From contig CM047425.1 of assembly GCA_026168455.1 (NCBI GenBank), positions 41,002,711 through 41,066,710 on the forward strand: a stretch of 64,000 nt of DNA, in the 5' to 3' direction. Shown piece after piece: positions 54,422 through 63,511 of the stretch (within the stretch, counting starts at the first letter, position 1; every line of letters begins with the position of its first letter). The DNA comes from Theocolax elegans. Its lineage: Eukaryota; Arthropoda; Insecta; Hymenoptera; Cerocephalidae. The position numbers and the translations under genes are program-made. The notes under the pieces are model-generated. The model searched no databases. It saw only the letters and a program-made list of their open reading frames with translations, and had not been told where the DNA came from.

Positions 54422-55996
54422 TGAGTTGTGAGGATTAGTCTTCTGTTTTTAGAGTTCGATAAATTTAATTTTTTGTAAAATTTTATTTCTCTTAATAAAT
54501 AATAAAACTTCTACGTTGACTAGTTCTGATAATATAAATCTAACTTCTATCACAGGTCGTTAAGAGCTTTGACAACATATTGTCTGAAGCCCGTAGTATC
54601 GTTGGATTTTTTCAAAATCAACGGTATTCACTGATAAATTAATAGCTGCTCAGGTAAAAGATAATCCAAAAAATAAACCTTTAAATTTAATTCAAGATGT
54701 AGCTACCAGATGGAACAGTGAATTTGCAATGCTCAAACGATTAAATATTTTAAGAGAGAACATTGGAACAATTTTGTCAGGATTATCAACAAGTAGAAGT
54801 AAGTTACTGTGTTTACTTTTTTACTTATGTTTACGTTTTTGCAATGAGCTACTTAACGAAAGTAATTTATAACATTTTTTCTTCAACAATCTTAAAATTA
54901 TAATAATTTAATGTTTTAATATAATAATTAACTAAATTTACAGACATCCCAGACACTCTGATGCATTCCGAATGGAGACTTATGAGTATGTATGTAAAAA
55001 TATTAGAAGTATTCGCCTCAACAACCGAACTAATGAGTGGCGATAAGTATCCCACTTTATCATTGTACATACTAAGTATATTAATTTTAATAGATGAATG
55101 CAAAGATATAAAAAACAAATTTTCTTCTGAAGAAAATGAAGCTGAGGAAGAGTTTGATATTCATGGATTAATAAACGTTGAAGCAGCAGCTAGGAAGTTA
55201 GCCTCGAAGTTATTAGTTAATCTTTATAAAAGATTTAATTTTGCTACATTTGAAAATGAACCTATTGTTTTTGCGATGTTGCTAGATCCAAGGTATAAGG
55301 GAGATATGATTGAAAATAAAACCGACTTTTCAGCTGCTCAAACAAAACTGAAGCTTAAGTGCATAAATGTGTGGAAAAAGTACTCTAATGATACTGAAGT
55401 TTCTACTGAAGAGTCAGAAAATGATACTGAGTTTAATAAATAAATTGAAGAAGGTACAATATTTTACATGTTACTTATGTTAATTCATTTACTTCCACTC
55501 ACCCGATTCAGAATTGGATATTATAATTTATATTTATAAAAATGATAATAAAAATAATTCATTATCCTTCTTTCGTGGTGGACTATCAAAACTTTAAATT
55601 TTTATACCTGAATAATGTGCCTAATATATTTTTTTGAAATATTACATTATATTTTTAGAAAACACAATATACCAGAAGCTTGAGCAGAGGTTAAAGAAAA
55701 GACGCCGCACAAATAATTTAACTTTAAGAAAAAAGATTGAATTTGAAATGGATGTTTATTTTAGAGAACCGTTACTCCCCATCAGAGATGATATTATTGC
55801 ATGGTGGCGAAAATACCAAACAATTTATCCTCACTTGGCATTCTTAGCTAAAATGTTTTTGAATATTCCTGCTACGCAGGCTACAAGTGAACGATTGTTT
55901 TCAGTGAGTGGACAAATTGTTACTGCTGACAGAGCACAGTTGCTGCCAGAGCGAGTAGCTGAATATACTTTTCTGCATAATAATTTAAAATGTTAA

Positions 55997-56329
55997 ATGT
56001 TATTTCATTAGTAAGTTACAGAAAATATTAAATACTCTATTCTCATAATGAGTTTTGTTACAGTTATTCCACCCTATTCAATAATAGTAATATTGGGCTC
56101 TGGCATTACCTGAATTACATGAAAAAAGCATAACTTACAACGAAATCATTTAGTTTCAATTTTTTTAATATTTTAGCGTAAACAGTACAAAAAATATTTA
56201 AGTTAAGTATTGAAATCTTTAAAGTTTCTTAATCGGCTTAATCTCTGAAGCCCTGGATCCGGCTACAATACACAATTAGTACACGTGTACACACTCGCGC
56301 GTGCGCGCACACACAGCTATAGAAGCATG
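55997..56329. other. hAT 3' untranslated region
   Basis: AT-rich sequence after the transposase stop. It includes a CACACTCGCGCGTGCGCGCACACACAG stretch (56290-56316) that leads into the inverted-repeat block. From 56214 on it is also present in the downstream tandem copy. Confidence 0.5.
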
Positions 56330-56652
56330 AAAATCAGCTGGAATCAGCTCGAGCCTCGGAGCTACCTCGAGCTTTCGAGTCACTCGAGCCCTGGAGCCGG
56401 CTCGAACTCCGAGGCCGCACGAACCCTGAAGCCGGCTCGAGCTCCAGAGCCGCACGAGCCCTGAAGCTGGCTCGAGCTCCGGAGCCGTTCGAGCCCGAGA
56501 GCCGGCTCGAGCTCCGGAGCCGCACGAGCCCTGGAGCCGGCTCGAGCTCCGGAGCTGGCTCGGGCTTTGGAGCTAGTTAGAGCTGGCTCGAGCCAGCTCT
56601 GCCGAGCCGAGCCGGAGCTACGCATGTAGGCTCGAGCTATTGCACATCCCTA
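56330..56652 (-). repeat. hAT right terminal repeat with GC-rich CTCGAG array
   Basis: About 300 bp made of degenerate units around GGCTCGAGCTCCGGAGCCG, followed by the terminus TGCACATCCCTA. The same unit type appears in a shorter array (about 100 bp) at the left end. A copy of this array is repeated at 57632-57954 by the tandem duplication. The open frames across it, rich in Ala, Arg and Ser, are by-products. Confidence 0.8.
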
Positions 56653-56660
56653 ACCGTGAT

Positions 56661-56685
56661 ACTTCATTTCAAACGCACAGGCTAA
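56661..56685 (+). pseudogene. Last codons of the interrupted penton-like gene
   Basis: Counting codons from the start at 1773, and allowing for one copy of the 8-bp target duplication (2568-2575 equals 56653-56660), the frame continues here and stops with TAA at 56683-56685. That is 3 bases before the start codon of the pX-like gene. This spacing fits the packed gene order of the element and supports the view that the two viral halves were once continuous. The whole gene would have been about 275 codons. Confidence 0.6.
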
Positions 56686-56688
56686 AAA

Positions 56689-57246
56689 ATGTCAGATTTT
56701 GACGAATTGTTTGGCGGTCAGGGGGAGGAGGAACACAACACATTCACTAAAATGCAAAGTGGTCGTGGTGGTGGTGGTGTTTATCGTGCACAGTTGGGTG
56801 GTGGTGTGGGTAGCTTTTTAAATGGTTTAAGTCGTTGTGCCATGCCTATGATAAAACGTGGTGGTGTAGCTGTCCGTAAGGAGGCCATTCGTGCAGGTGA
56901 ACGATTTGCTGGTGACGTTGCTATCGACAGACTACCAATCAAAAATGCTTTTCGTCACCGGGTAAAAGAGGGTGGGAATAACCTCAAAAGAAAGTTTCAA
57001 AACGCATTGGACAAGATTGTTGATGGTCCACCGTCAGCTGATAAACAAGAAGAAGAGGGGGAAATAGAATATAAGAGGAAACGTAAAGTACAAATACCTC
57101 AATCGGTTGGAGTGTACACAGCCAGAAACAGTAGTAGTAGTAGCAGTAGTGAGAACCATAAAAAGAAGAAGAAGAAGACGAAGACGACGACGAAGAAGAA
57201 GAAGAAGGCAGAAATCCGTACAGCAAGAGATATATTTGAATCGTAA
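56689..57246 (+). CDS. pX-like (adenovirus core-type) protein, copy 1, intact
   Basis: A 185-residue basic protein. A glycine-rich segment (GRGGGGVYRAQLGGGVGSFL) is followed by a block with MIKRGGVAVRKEAIRAGERFAGDVA, which resembles the adenovirus pX/mu precursor and the pX of adintoviruses. These condense or coat virion DNA. The C-terminus has long Ser and Lys runs. A Gly-Gly near residue 36 could be a protease site, by analogy with adenovirus pX. The start codon lies 3 bases after the stop of the penton-like gene. This copy is complete. Confidence 0.7.
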   Translation: MSDFDELFGGQGEEEHNTFTKMQSGRGGGGVYRAQLGGGVGSFLNGLSRCAMPMIKRGGVAVRKEAIRAGERFAGDVAIDRLPIKNAFRHRVKEGGNNLKRKFQNALDKIVDGPPSADKQEEEGEIEYKRKRKVQIPQSVGVYTARNSSSSSSSENHKKKKKKTKTTTKKKKKAEIRTARDIFES

Positions 57247-57251
57247 AAAAA

Positions 57252-57524
57252 ATGGCTTTTTTACATAGTCACTCGTGCGAGTCTACGAAGACGGAACTGT
57301 CCCTCTTTGATATTCCGTCGACACAGACGGCGAACGAAAGTTCGTATTGGGTGCAATACAAACCAATTTCGTCTTTGGCCGATCAGTCACCTATAGAATT
57401 TACAATTCCCGGTACTACCGAATACTTGGATTTATCGCACACAATGCTCAGCTTGCGTATTAACATTACACCTGTGGGGAAACCGAGCGATGAAGCTACA
57501 TGCGGATCTATAAATAATCTTTAA
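57252..57524 (+). pseudogene. Major capsid protein, 5' fragment (copy 1)
   Basis: The first 88 codons of the capsid gene with its own start (MAFLHSHSCES). The conserved early block (YWVQYKPISSLADQSPIEF) is present. The duplication junction at 57515 then replaces the rest of the gene with hAT sequence. This is the only copy of the true start, because copy 2 has lost it. Confidence 0.75.
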
Positions 57525-57990
57525 AGTTTCTTAATCGGCTTAATCTCTGAAGCCCTGGATCCGGCTACAATACACAATTAGTACACGTGTACACACTCGC
57601 GCGTGCGCGCACACACAGCTATAGAAGCATGAAAATCAGCTGGAATCAGCTCGAGCCTCGGAGCTACCTCGAGCTTTCGAGTCACTCGAGCCCTGGAGCC
57701 GGCTCGAACTCCGAGGCCGCACGAACCCTGAAGCCGGCTCGAGCTCCAGAGCCGCACGAGCCCTGAAGCTGGCTCGAGCTCCGGAGCCGTTCGAGCCCGA
57801 GAGCCGGCTCGAGCTCCGGAGCCGCACGAGCCCTGGAGCCGGCTCGAGCTCCGGAGCTGGCTCGGGCTTTGGAGCTAGTTAGAGCTGGCTCGAGCCAGCT
57901 CTGCCGAGCCGAGCCGGAGCTACGCATGTAGGCTCGAGCTATTGCACATCCCTAACCGTGATACTTCATTTCAAACGCACAGGCTAAAAA

Positions 57991-58572
57991 ATGTCAGATT
58001 TTGACGAATTGTTTGGCGGTCAGGGGGAGGAGGAACACAACACATTCACTAAAATGCAAAGTGGTCGTGGTGGTGGTGGTGTTTATCGTGCACAGTTGGG
58101 TGGTGGTGTGGGTAGCTTTTTAAATGGTTTAAGTCGTTGTGCCATGCCTATGATAAAACGTGGTGGTGTAGCTGTCCGTAAGGAGGCCATTCGTGCAGGT
58201 GAACGATTTGCTGGTGACGTTGCTATCGACAGACTACCAATCAAAAATGCTTTTCGTCACCGGGTAAAAGAGGGTGGGAATAACCTCAAAAGAAAGTTTC
58301 AAAACGCATTGGACAAGATTGTTGATGGTCCACCGTCAGCTGATAAACAAGAAGAAGAGGGGGAAATAGAATATAAGAGGAAACGTAAAGTACAAATACC
58401 TCAATCGGTTGGAGTGTACACAGCCAGAAACAGTAGTAGTAGTAGCAGTAGTGAGAACCATAAAAAGAAGAAGAAGAAGACGAAGACGACGACGAAGAAG
58501 AAGAAGAAGGCAGAAATTCGTATTGGGTGCAATACAAACCAATTTCGTCTTTGGCCGATCAGTCACCTATAG
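57991..58572 (+). pseudogene. pX-like protein, copy 2, C-terminus fused to capsid sequence out of frame
   Basis: Identical to copy 1 for the first 174 codons. The 126-bp deletion then joins it to the capsid gene in the wrong frame, giving about 19 foreign codons. The core-like region is intact, so a nearly complete protein could still be made, but the natural end is lost. Confidence 0.75.
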
Positions 58573-59726
58573 AATTTACAATTCCCGGTACTACCGAATA
58601 CTTGGATTTATCGCACACAATGCTCAGCTTGCGTATTAACATTACACCTGTGGGGAAACCGAGCGATGAAGCTACATGCGGATCTATAAATAATTTTATG
58701 CACTCTCCATTTAATCAAGTTGATGTATTGTTTAATCAGAAGCCCGTCTCACCGCCGAACAACGCCTACGCTTACAGATCGTACATTGAAACTCTACTCA
58801 ATTAAGGGCCTGCAGCAAAAAAGCCACATTTAACGAGGGTTTTGTGGTACGATGATACACCTGGCAGAATGGACGATTCGTCAGATGGTAACGAGGGTCT
58901 AGTAAACCGACGAAAGGTTATGATAGGCGGTAAAGTAGATTTGTTGGGTCATTCACACTGCGATGTCTTTAATCAGAGCAGGTTATTACTAGGTGGTGTC
59001 GAGGTTAGAGTGCGTCTTGTACGCTCACGCGACAGCTTCTGTCTTATGGATCCTAACGGTGAATTTACCGTGAACATCACCGAGGCAACGCTATTTGTTC
59101 GTCGTTTAAAAATTAATCCAAGTATTTCCCTTACCCACGAGAGGGCATTGACTAAAACGACAGCAGAATATCCACTTACCCGTGTGGAGGTTAAAGCTGT
59201 AACACTGCATAACGGTATACACGGAGAGACAATAGATAATATTATTTTAGGCCAGCTACCAAAGAGAATCATCATTGGTTTTGTCGAGAATAAGGCGTAC
59301 AATGGCGACAAGAATCTCAATCCATTTAATTTTAAAAACTTTAACATTAATTTCTTGTGCTTGTATGTGGACGGTGTGCAGGTACCGTCGAAACCGCTAC
59401 AACCAGACTTTAAAAACAGTAAAATGTACGTCGAGGCGTATCATACTCTATTTTCGGGGACAGGTGTACATTTTTTGAATTTTGGAAATTCCATTAGTCG
59501 TGAAGCTTATGCAAACCGTTACTGTCTGTTTGCGTTTGACTTGACGGCAGATTTATCGGCGAATGATACCTCGCATTGGAATTTAGTAAGAAATGGTAGC
59601 GTAAGAATAGATGTGAGGTTTGACGACTCACTTTCTACTGCCGTAAATTGTGTAATTTATGCAGAATATGAAAATTTGATGAAGATTGACTCGTCGAGAC
59701 AGGTTATAATTGATTACAGTGGCTAA
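58517..59726 (+). pseudogene. Major capsid protein (F54H12.2-like), lacking its start, one in-frame stop
   Basis: The main body of the capsid gene. It lacks about the first 30 codons because of the 126-bp deletion. TAA at 58803-58805 interrupts the frame, which then continues unbroken to 59726. Recognisable blocks are EYLDLSHTMLSLRINI, VLWYDDTPG and FDLTADLSANDTSHWNL. These occur in the 'F54H12.2-like' proteins of insects and nematodes, which sit beside the chromodomain integrase and are hexon-like capsid candidates. The double-jelly-roll fold is inferred from the family and not visible here. Confidence 0.75.
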
Positions 59727-59865
59727 TTTGAAGAAATGATTTGTAAACAACAACATGATGATGATGATGATGAGAGAGAAGGACGGAGAAGGATTCCACG
59801 TATAAAGGACGCTGTTCCCTGGAGCAATAACGCAGTCGTCGTCTGTACGAGTTAGTTATAACATT

Positions 59866-60470
59866 ATGGATTTCGTGATTGATATTCAGTGCTTTAAAGA
59901 TAACAAGAATTGTGTTTTACCGAAAGAGGTGGCAGTTTTTGCTTTAAAGCATGATTTTAGTGCACATTGGATCGTATCTCCTACGTGTAGGTTTAAACGT
60001 TTAAAGAAGGACATTTTGAAGCAAAATAATTGGCTGACGCTGTATCATCATGGTTTAGATTGGCATGATGGTGACGTGACGCAGAAACGCAAGCAGAGCT
60101 CGCAAAATATACGTAAGAGTAAGGGAGAAGTTTGAGTTTATAAGGAAGCTGACGACGCGTGAAACTATTAACTTGGAACTGGATGACTCCTGTCCGCCGT
60201 TTAAGCATTTAAATTGGAGTGAAAAGTATTGTTTACAGCACGCTGCGAAACCCTCTTATTTGCAGTATAACTGCGCATTGAACAAAGCATTTCGACTAAA
60301 GTGTTGGTTAAGTAAACGAGACAATTTGGAGGGAGAGTGGTCGTTTGGCCCGCCTCTCAATCTCTGCGATGAATACGTTCGAGATTCTGGAAATTCTGCG
60401 GAGACTAAAGATCCATACGATTGGGGTGTACCCCGCGGACGAGATACCCCAGATATGGTCAAGGCCAGCT
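59866..60470 (+). pseudogene. Exonuclease-like conserved protein of Polinton-type elements, frameshifted
   Basis: The first frame (59866-60135) begins MDFVIDIQCF and contains WLTLYHHGLDWHDGD. A frame change near 60110 leads to a second open frame with a Cys/His-rich block (CPPF...CLQHAAKPSYLQYNC). Similar two-part proteins accompany capsid and protease genes in insect elements. The DIQ start and HGLxW block suggest an RNase H-like or DEDD-type nuclease fold, but this is inference. Its end overlaps the protease start. Confidence 0.45.
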
Positions 60471-60761
60471 GGTCTTGTTTTCAACACGCAACCATGGAGG
60501 AAGCATGGTGAACATTGGGTGGCTGTGTACGTGACGAGAGACGGCACGGGGTTTTACTTTGACAGTTTTGTTGTGCCACCACGTATTCCTGCATACATAA
60601 ATCGTATACACAAAAATTGCAGAAAATTTAAGTGGAATCGTACGCGCTTACAAAGCACATTTTCAAACGCTTGCGGCTACTATTGTATCATATTTTTATA
60701 CTACATGGTGAGCGGCTTAGGTTTCACGCGTTTCTTGAAAACTTTTCGTCGAAGTTTGTAA
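60369..60761 (+). CDS. Adenain-type cysteine protease
   Basis: An intact 130-residue protein of the adenovirus-protease family (C5-like, Ulp1 fold). The catalytic residues are in the expected order: His49 (GEHW), Asp65 (YFDSF), Gln95 (LQS) and Cys102 (NACGYYC). Such proteases cleave capsid and core precursors, often after Gly-Gly, during particle maturation; the pX-like protein nearby is a likely substrate. It is shorter than adenovirus protease but similar to those of Polintons. The start chosen is the first ATG before the conserved block. An alternative upstream start would overlap the previous gene further. Confidence 0.8.
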   Translation: MNTFEILEILRRLKIHTIGVYPADEIPQIWSRPAGLVFNTQPWRKHGEHWVAVYVTRDGTGFYFDSFVVPPRIPAYINRIHKNCRKFKWNRTRLQSTFSNACGYYCIIFLYYMVSGLGFTRFLKTFRRSL

Positions 60762-60924
60762 AAAATGACGAAATTGCAAAAAAATTTCTAGAACGATTAC
60801 GTTTGTGGAAATACCAATGATACTTACACTGATGATTTGTGAACAAGGTTTGATTGGTGCCCCACTATCCGAAAAGTAGAATAAATTGCGACGATTTGCG
60901 AGAGGTTGGATCAGTCTCTTTTGA

Positions 60925-61633
60925 GCTCGCAAGCGAACAGTTGTAAAGCAAGTCGAGAGAAAAAAACATCACGGCTACACGCAAGTACCGCTGTCATCAG
61001 GTATTACCGAGGTCTACGGGTTAAATAATTCATACAACAAAATAATACTTGTCGGACTGGAGAATTCTTCGATCGAGAGTCAGGATTTTCGACCGACGAT
61101 ACGCATCAGCGGTCAGGATTTTTGCGGACTTGCATTTTCCCCTGAAACTTGGGAAGCCTTCAAAAGTCAATTTGAAAAAATTGATAAATATTTTGACGTT
61201 TATGAAAGTGACGATTTATTGGACCAGCAGATCAGCATCCCTGGGTACATTATTCAATTCACTATTAGCTATTCGGATCGAGCAATCGAGCTGATTGAGG
61301 ATACGCAGAGGGAGGAGGAGGAGGAGAGCGAGGAGCTGATAAAAAAGCGATATCGACGTTCCACGGTATTTAAACGAATAACCTTTGAAAATATTAAAAA
61401 ACTGTGTTAATTTATTGATAAGCGGATTGAATATTTAACAAAGGTGGCAAAATGTATGACTGTTGTGTTGGATGAAATTATGTGTAGTCAAATCTACGTT
61501 ACAAAATAAAGAAAATGAATATGCGGCGCGTGTGGTGGATAAGAGTATTATTATAAAGAATGTCATCGATAATTTACAGAAAAATGAATTAATTTTAAGT
61601 GAAGAAGATGTATCTATAGTGGTGTATGAATAG
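60925..61633 (+). pseudogene. Unknown conserved-looking protein of the viral element, disabled
   Basis: An open frame from 60925 to the TAA at 61408-61410, without an obvious early ATG. It contains HHGYTQVPLSSGITEVYGL, then IRISGQDFCGLAF and a highly acidic stretch. After the stop the same frame stays open to about 61503, and a neighbouring frame carries on to 61633, so the original gene was probably longer. I recall similar proteins beside capsid genes in insect elements but cannot give a function. Confidence 0.45.
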
Positions 61634-61639
61634 ATTGCG

Positions 61640-62383
61640 CTACATTTGTATACGCTTGTGGTACTACTGAATAAATCGATTTATTCGGATTGTCAGTAGA
61701 ATATGTGTATCCTGTATAATTCTTGTAATATCGATCGAAGTACATAGAATAAATAATTATTACTATAAATAATGATTTATAAATTACTTACCTTCCTCAC
61801 TACCCACACCCCACCTCACATTCTATCCCATTGTCCGTGACAAAATTTTATTTGAATTATATTTAAAAATTTATATAAAGGAAAATATTCAGAGTAATAC
61901 ACAGTCACAGAGTTTGGACAAATTTTTGTAAATTTTGCAATATTTATCAGAACTAGTACGTGCGATACTAATTTTACGATGGCTGCAATATTTAAACGTC
62001 AGCAAATGTTAGGGTATGGGTGGTGGTGGGAGATAGGTGATTGAAGCGCAAAAGCTTCCTACGGTGGTCAGTTTATCATCCGCCGCGATTGCGATCAGAT
62101 GTGAGTTTCCTGGATGACGACGTTCACGAGGAGAAGAAAGAAAAAGGGTAAATCAAAATATTTTAATTAAGCTCTCTCTCTCTCACTCTCTCTCACACTC
62201 GGCGAGTATAGGGAAAAGTATAGGGTAGTAACCTTGATTTTTAAAAGAGGTGGTACTATGGATAGAAACATCAAAACCTGACAATGACTTTGAGTAGTCT
62301 GTCATAGATGGGGTTACTCGAGGTCAGTGGGTAGGTGGTGGGGGTTTGTTCTGTCTGTACATAGTACCACCATAACTAATTAT
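61640..62383. other. Non-coding stretch right of the viral genes
   Basis: AT-rich, then mixed sequence with a short (CT)n run at 62171-62200. No gene seen. If the viral element has a terminal repeat on this side, I could not identify it. Confidence 0.4.
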
Positions 62384-63490
62384 ACATTTAAATAAATTAA
62401 TTAACAGGCGCATTTTAGTACGAAGGGAATAACCAGAAAACTGAATGTTTATTATCAGTAGAAATGTAGGGACTTCGTGGTGCGTGCGCTCCATCGATCG
62501 CCTACGTACACGCACCACGCACTCATTTTTACCGCTCGATTCAATCCGTTTAATTATTATAAAATAAAATCTTTCCGCATTCAATGTCGTCTTATTTTCT
62601 GATTAAATTACACATTTATGCAAATTAATAAACAGGCGCATTTTAGTACGAAGGGAATAAACAGGTTACTGAATGTCTAGTATTAGTTGAAATGTAGGGA
62701 TTTTGTGGTGCGTGCGCTTCATCGATCGCCTACGTACACGAACTACGAACTCATTTTTACCGCTCGATTCAACCCGTTTAATTATTATAAAAAAAAATCT
62801 TTCCGCATTCAATGTTATCTTATTTTTTGTTTAGATTAAACATTTATGCAAGTATATTAACAGTCGCATTTTAGTATGAAGGGAATAAGCAGAATACTGA
62901 ATGTCTAATATTAGTTGGAGAGTGGAGACTTTGTGGTGCGTGCGCCCCGTCGATCGCCTTCTTACACGCACTACGAAGTCATTTTTACCACTCGATTTAA
63001 CCCGTTTGATTATTATAAAATAGAAGCTTTCCGTGTTCAATGTCGTCTTATTTCCTGATTAAGCTAAACATTTATGCAAATTAATTAACAGGCGTGTTTT
63101 AGTACGAAGGGAATAACCAGAATACTGAATGTCTATTATTAGTTGGAATGTGGGGACTTGCGTTCACGCACCACATAGTCAATTTTACCGCCCGATTCAA
63201 CCCGTTTGATTATTATAAATAAAAATCTTTCCGCATTCAATGTCGTCTTATTTCGTATTAAGTTAAACATTGATGCAAGTTAATTAATAGGCGCATTTTA
63301 GTACGAAGGAAATAAACAGATTACTGAATGTCTATTATTAGTTGGAATGTAGGCGCTCCGCGGTGCGTGCGCTCCGTCGATCTTCTGCGTTCACGCACCA
63401 CGCTGTCATTTTTACCGCTCGATTCAACCCTTTTGATTATTATAAAAAAAAATCTTTCCGCATTCAATGTCATCTTATTTTCTGATTGAA
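62384..63490. repeat. Tandem repeat of about 228 bp, five copies
   Basis: Units start near 62384, 62610, 62839, 63068 and 63266. Each has CATTTATGCAAATTAAT, CATTTTAGTACGAAGGGAAT, a GC-rich hairpin (GGTGCGTGCGC...GTACACGCACCAC in the first copy) and AAATCTTTCCGCATTCAATG. Copies differ by about 10% or more. The fourth has lost about 30 bp at the hairpin. The minus-strand open frames over them are repeat by-products. Confidence 0.85.
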
Positions 63491-63511
63491 TTTTAAAATA
63501 GATAAAAATTC

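Larger units (their letters stand above)
51331..55996 (+). pseudogene. hAT transposase gene, six exons, disrupted
   Basis: Exons inferred from splice signals: 51331 to about 51560, 51667-51927, 52144-52481, 54556-54798, 54944-55453 and 55659-55996. Exon 1 encodes a BED zinc finger (CKTC...RHFSTH) broken by a frameshift near 51462. Exon 3 has TTDGWTS, the first catalytic-region block of hAT transposases. Exon 4, absent from simple ORF lists, has DVATRWNSEF. Exon 6 has the C-terminal dimerisation domain (FLNIPATQATSERLFS). A TAA near 55441 lies in exon 5. The layout resembles ZBED-type hAT proteins, which cut and paste the transposon. Intron 3 (52482-54555) has swollen by taking up a solo LTR and a MITE. 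Confidence 0.8.
2576..56652 (+). mobile_element. hAT transposon with nested insertions (54 kb span)
   Basis: The two ends carry inverted terminal sequences: TAGGCATGTGCA at 2576 and the complement of TAGGGATGTGCA ending at 56652. Both are directly flanked by the same 8 bases, ACCGTGAT (2568-2575 and 56653-56660). An 8-bp duplication and a TAGGG-type end are diagnostic of the hAT superfamily. A hAT transposase gene with recognisable exons lies inside at 51331-55996. The inverted repeats extend inward: the block around 2686-2705 pairs with 56308-56327. Most of the 54 kb is later insertions: two LTR elements, two LINEs, MITEs and others. The alternative, two separate hAT copies, is made unlikely by the matching duplication and the viral reading frame that resumes afterwards. 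Confidence 0.85.
56214..58691 (+). repeat. Tandem duplication of the hAT right end plus viral pX/capsid genes
   Basis: The block 56214-57515 is repeated directly from 57516, with an offset of 1302 bp. It includes about 440 bp of hAT end, the pX-like gene and the first 88 codons of the capsid gene. I saw no substitutions between copies, but copy 2 lacks 126 bp equivalent to 57215-57340. A short AAT microhomology lies at the junction. The duplication must be later than the hAT insertion. Confidence 0.9.
56661..61640 (+). mobile_element. Polinton/adintovirus-like endogenous viral element, right part
   Basis: Continues the element that begins at the left edge of the window. Plus-strand genes in order are the tail of the penton-like gene, pX-like core protein, major capsid protein, exonuclease-like protein, adenain-type protease and an unknown ORF. 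A local tandem duplication, one in-frame stop and several frameshifts show that it is decayed. No terminal inverted repeat could be identified at the right. Confidence 0.8.

Noticed and set aside
56334..56625. Ala/Arg/Ser-rich minus-strand ORFs over the hAT end (and the copies at 57636-57927)
   Set aside because: They are translations of the CTCGAG-type subterminal array.
61049..61294. 81-codon ORF overlapping the last viral ORF
   Set aside because: The adjacent frame (60925-61410) has more ordered protein-like sequence and continues into the acidic tail. This one is a shadow.
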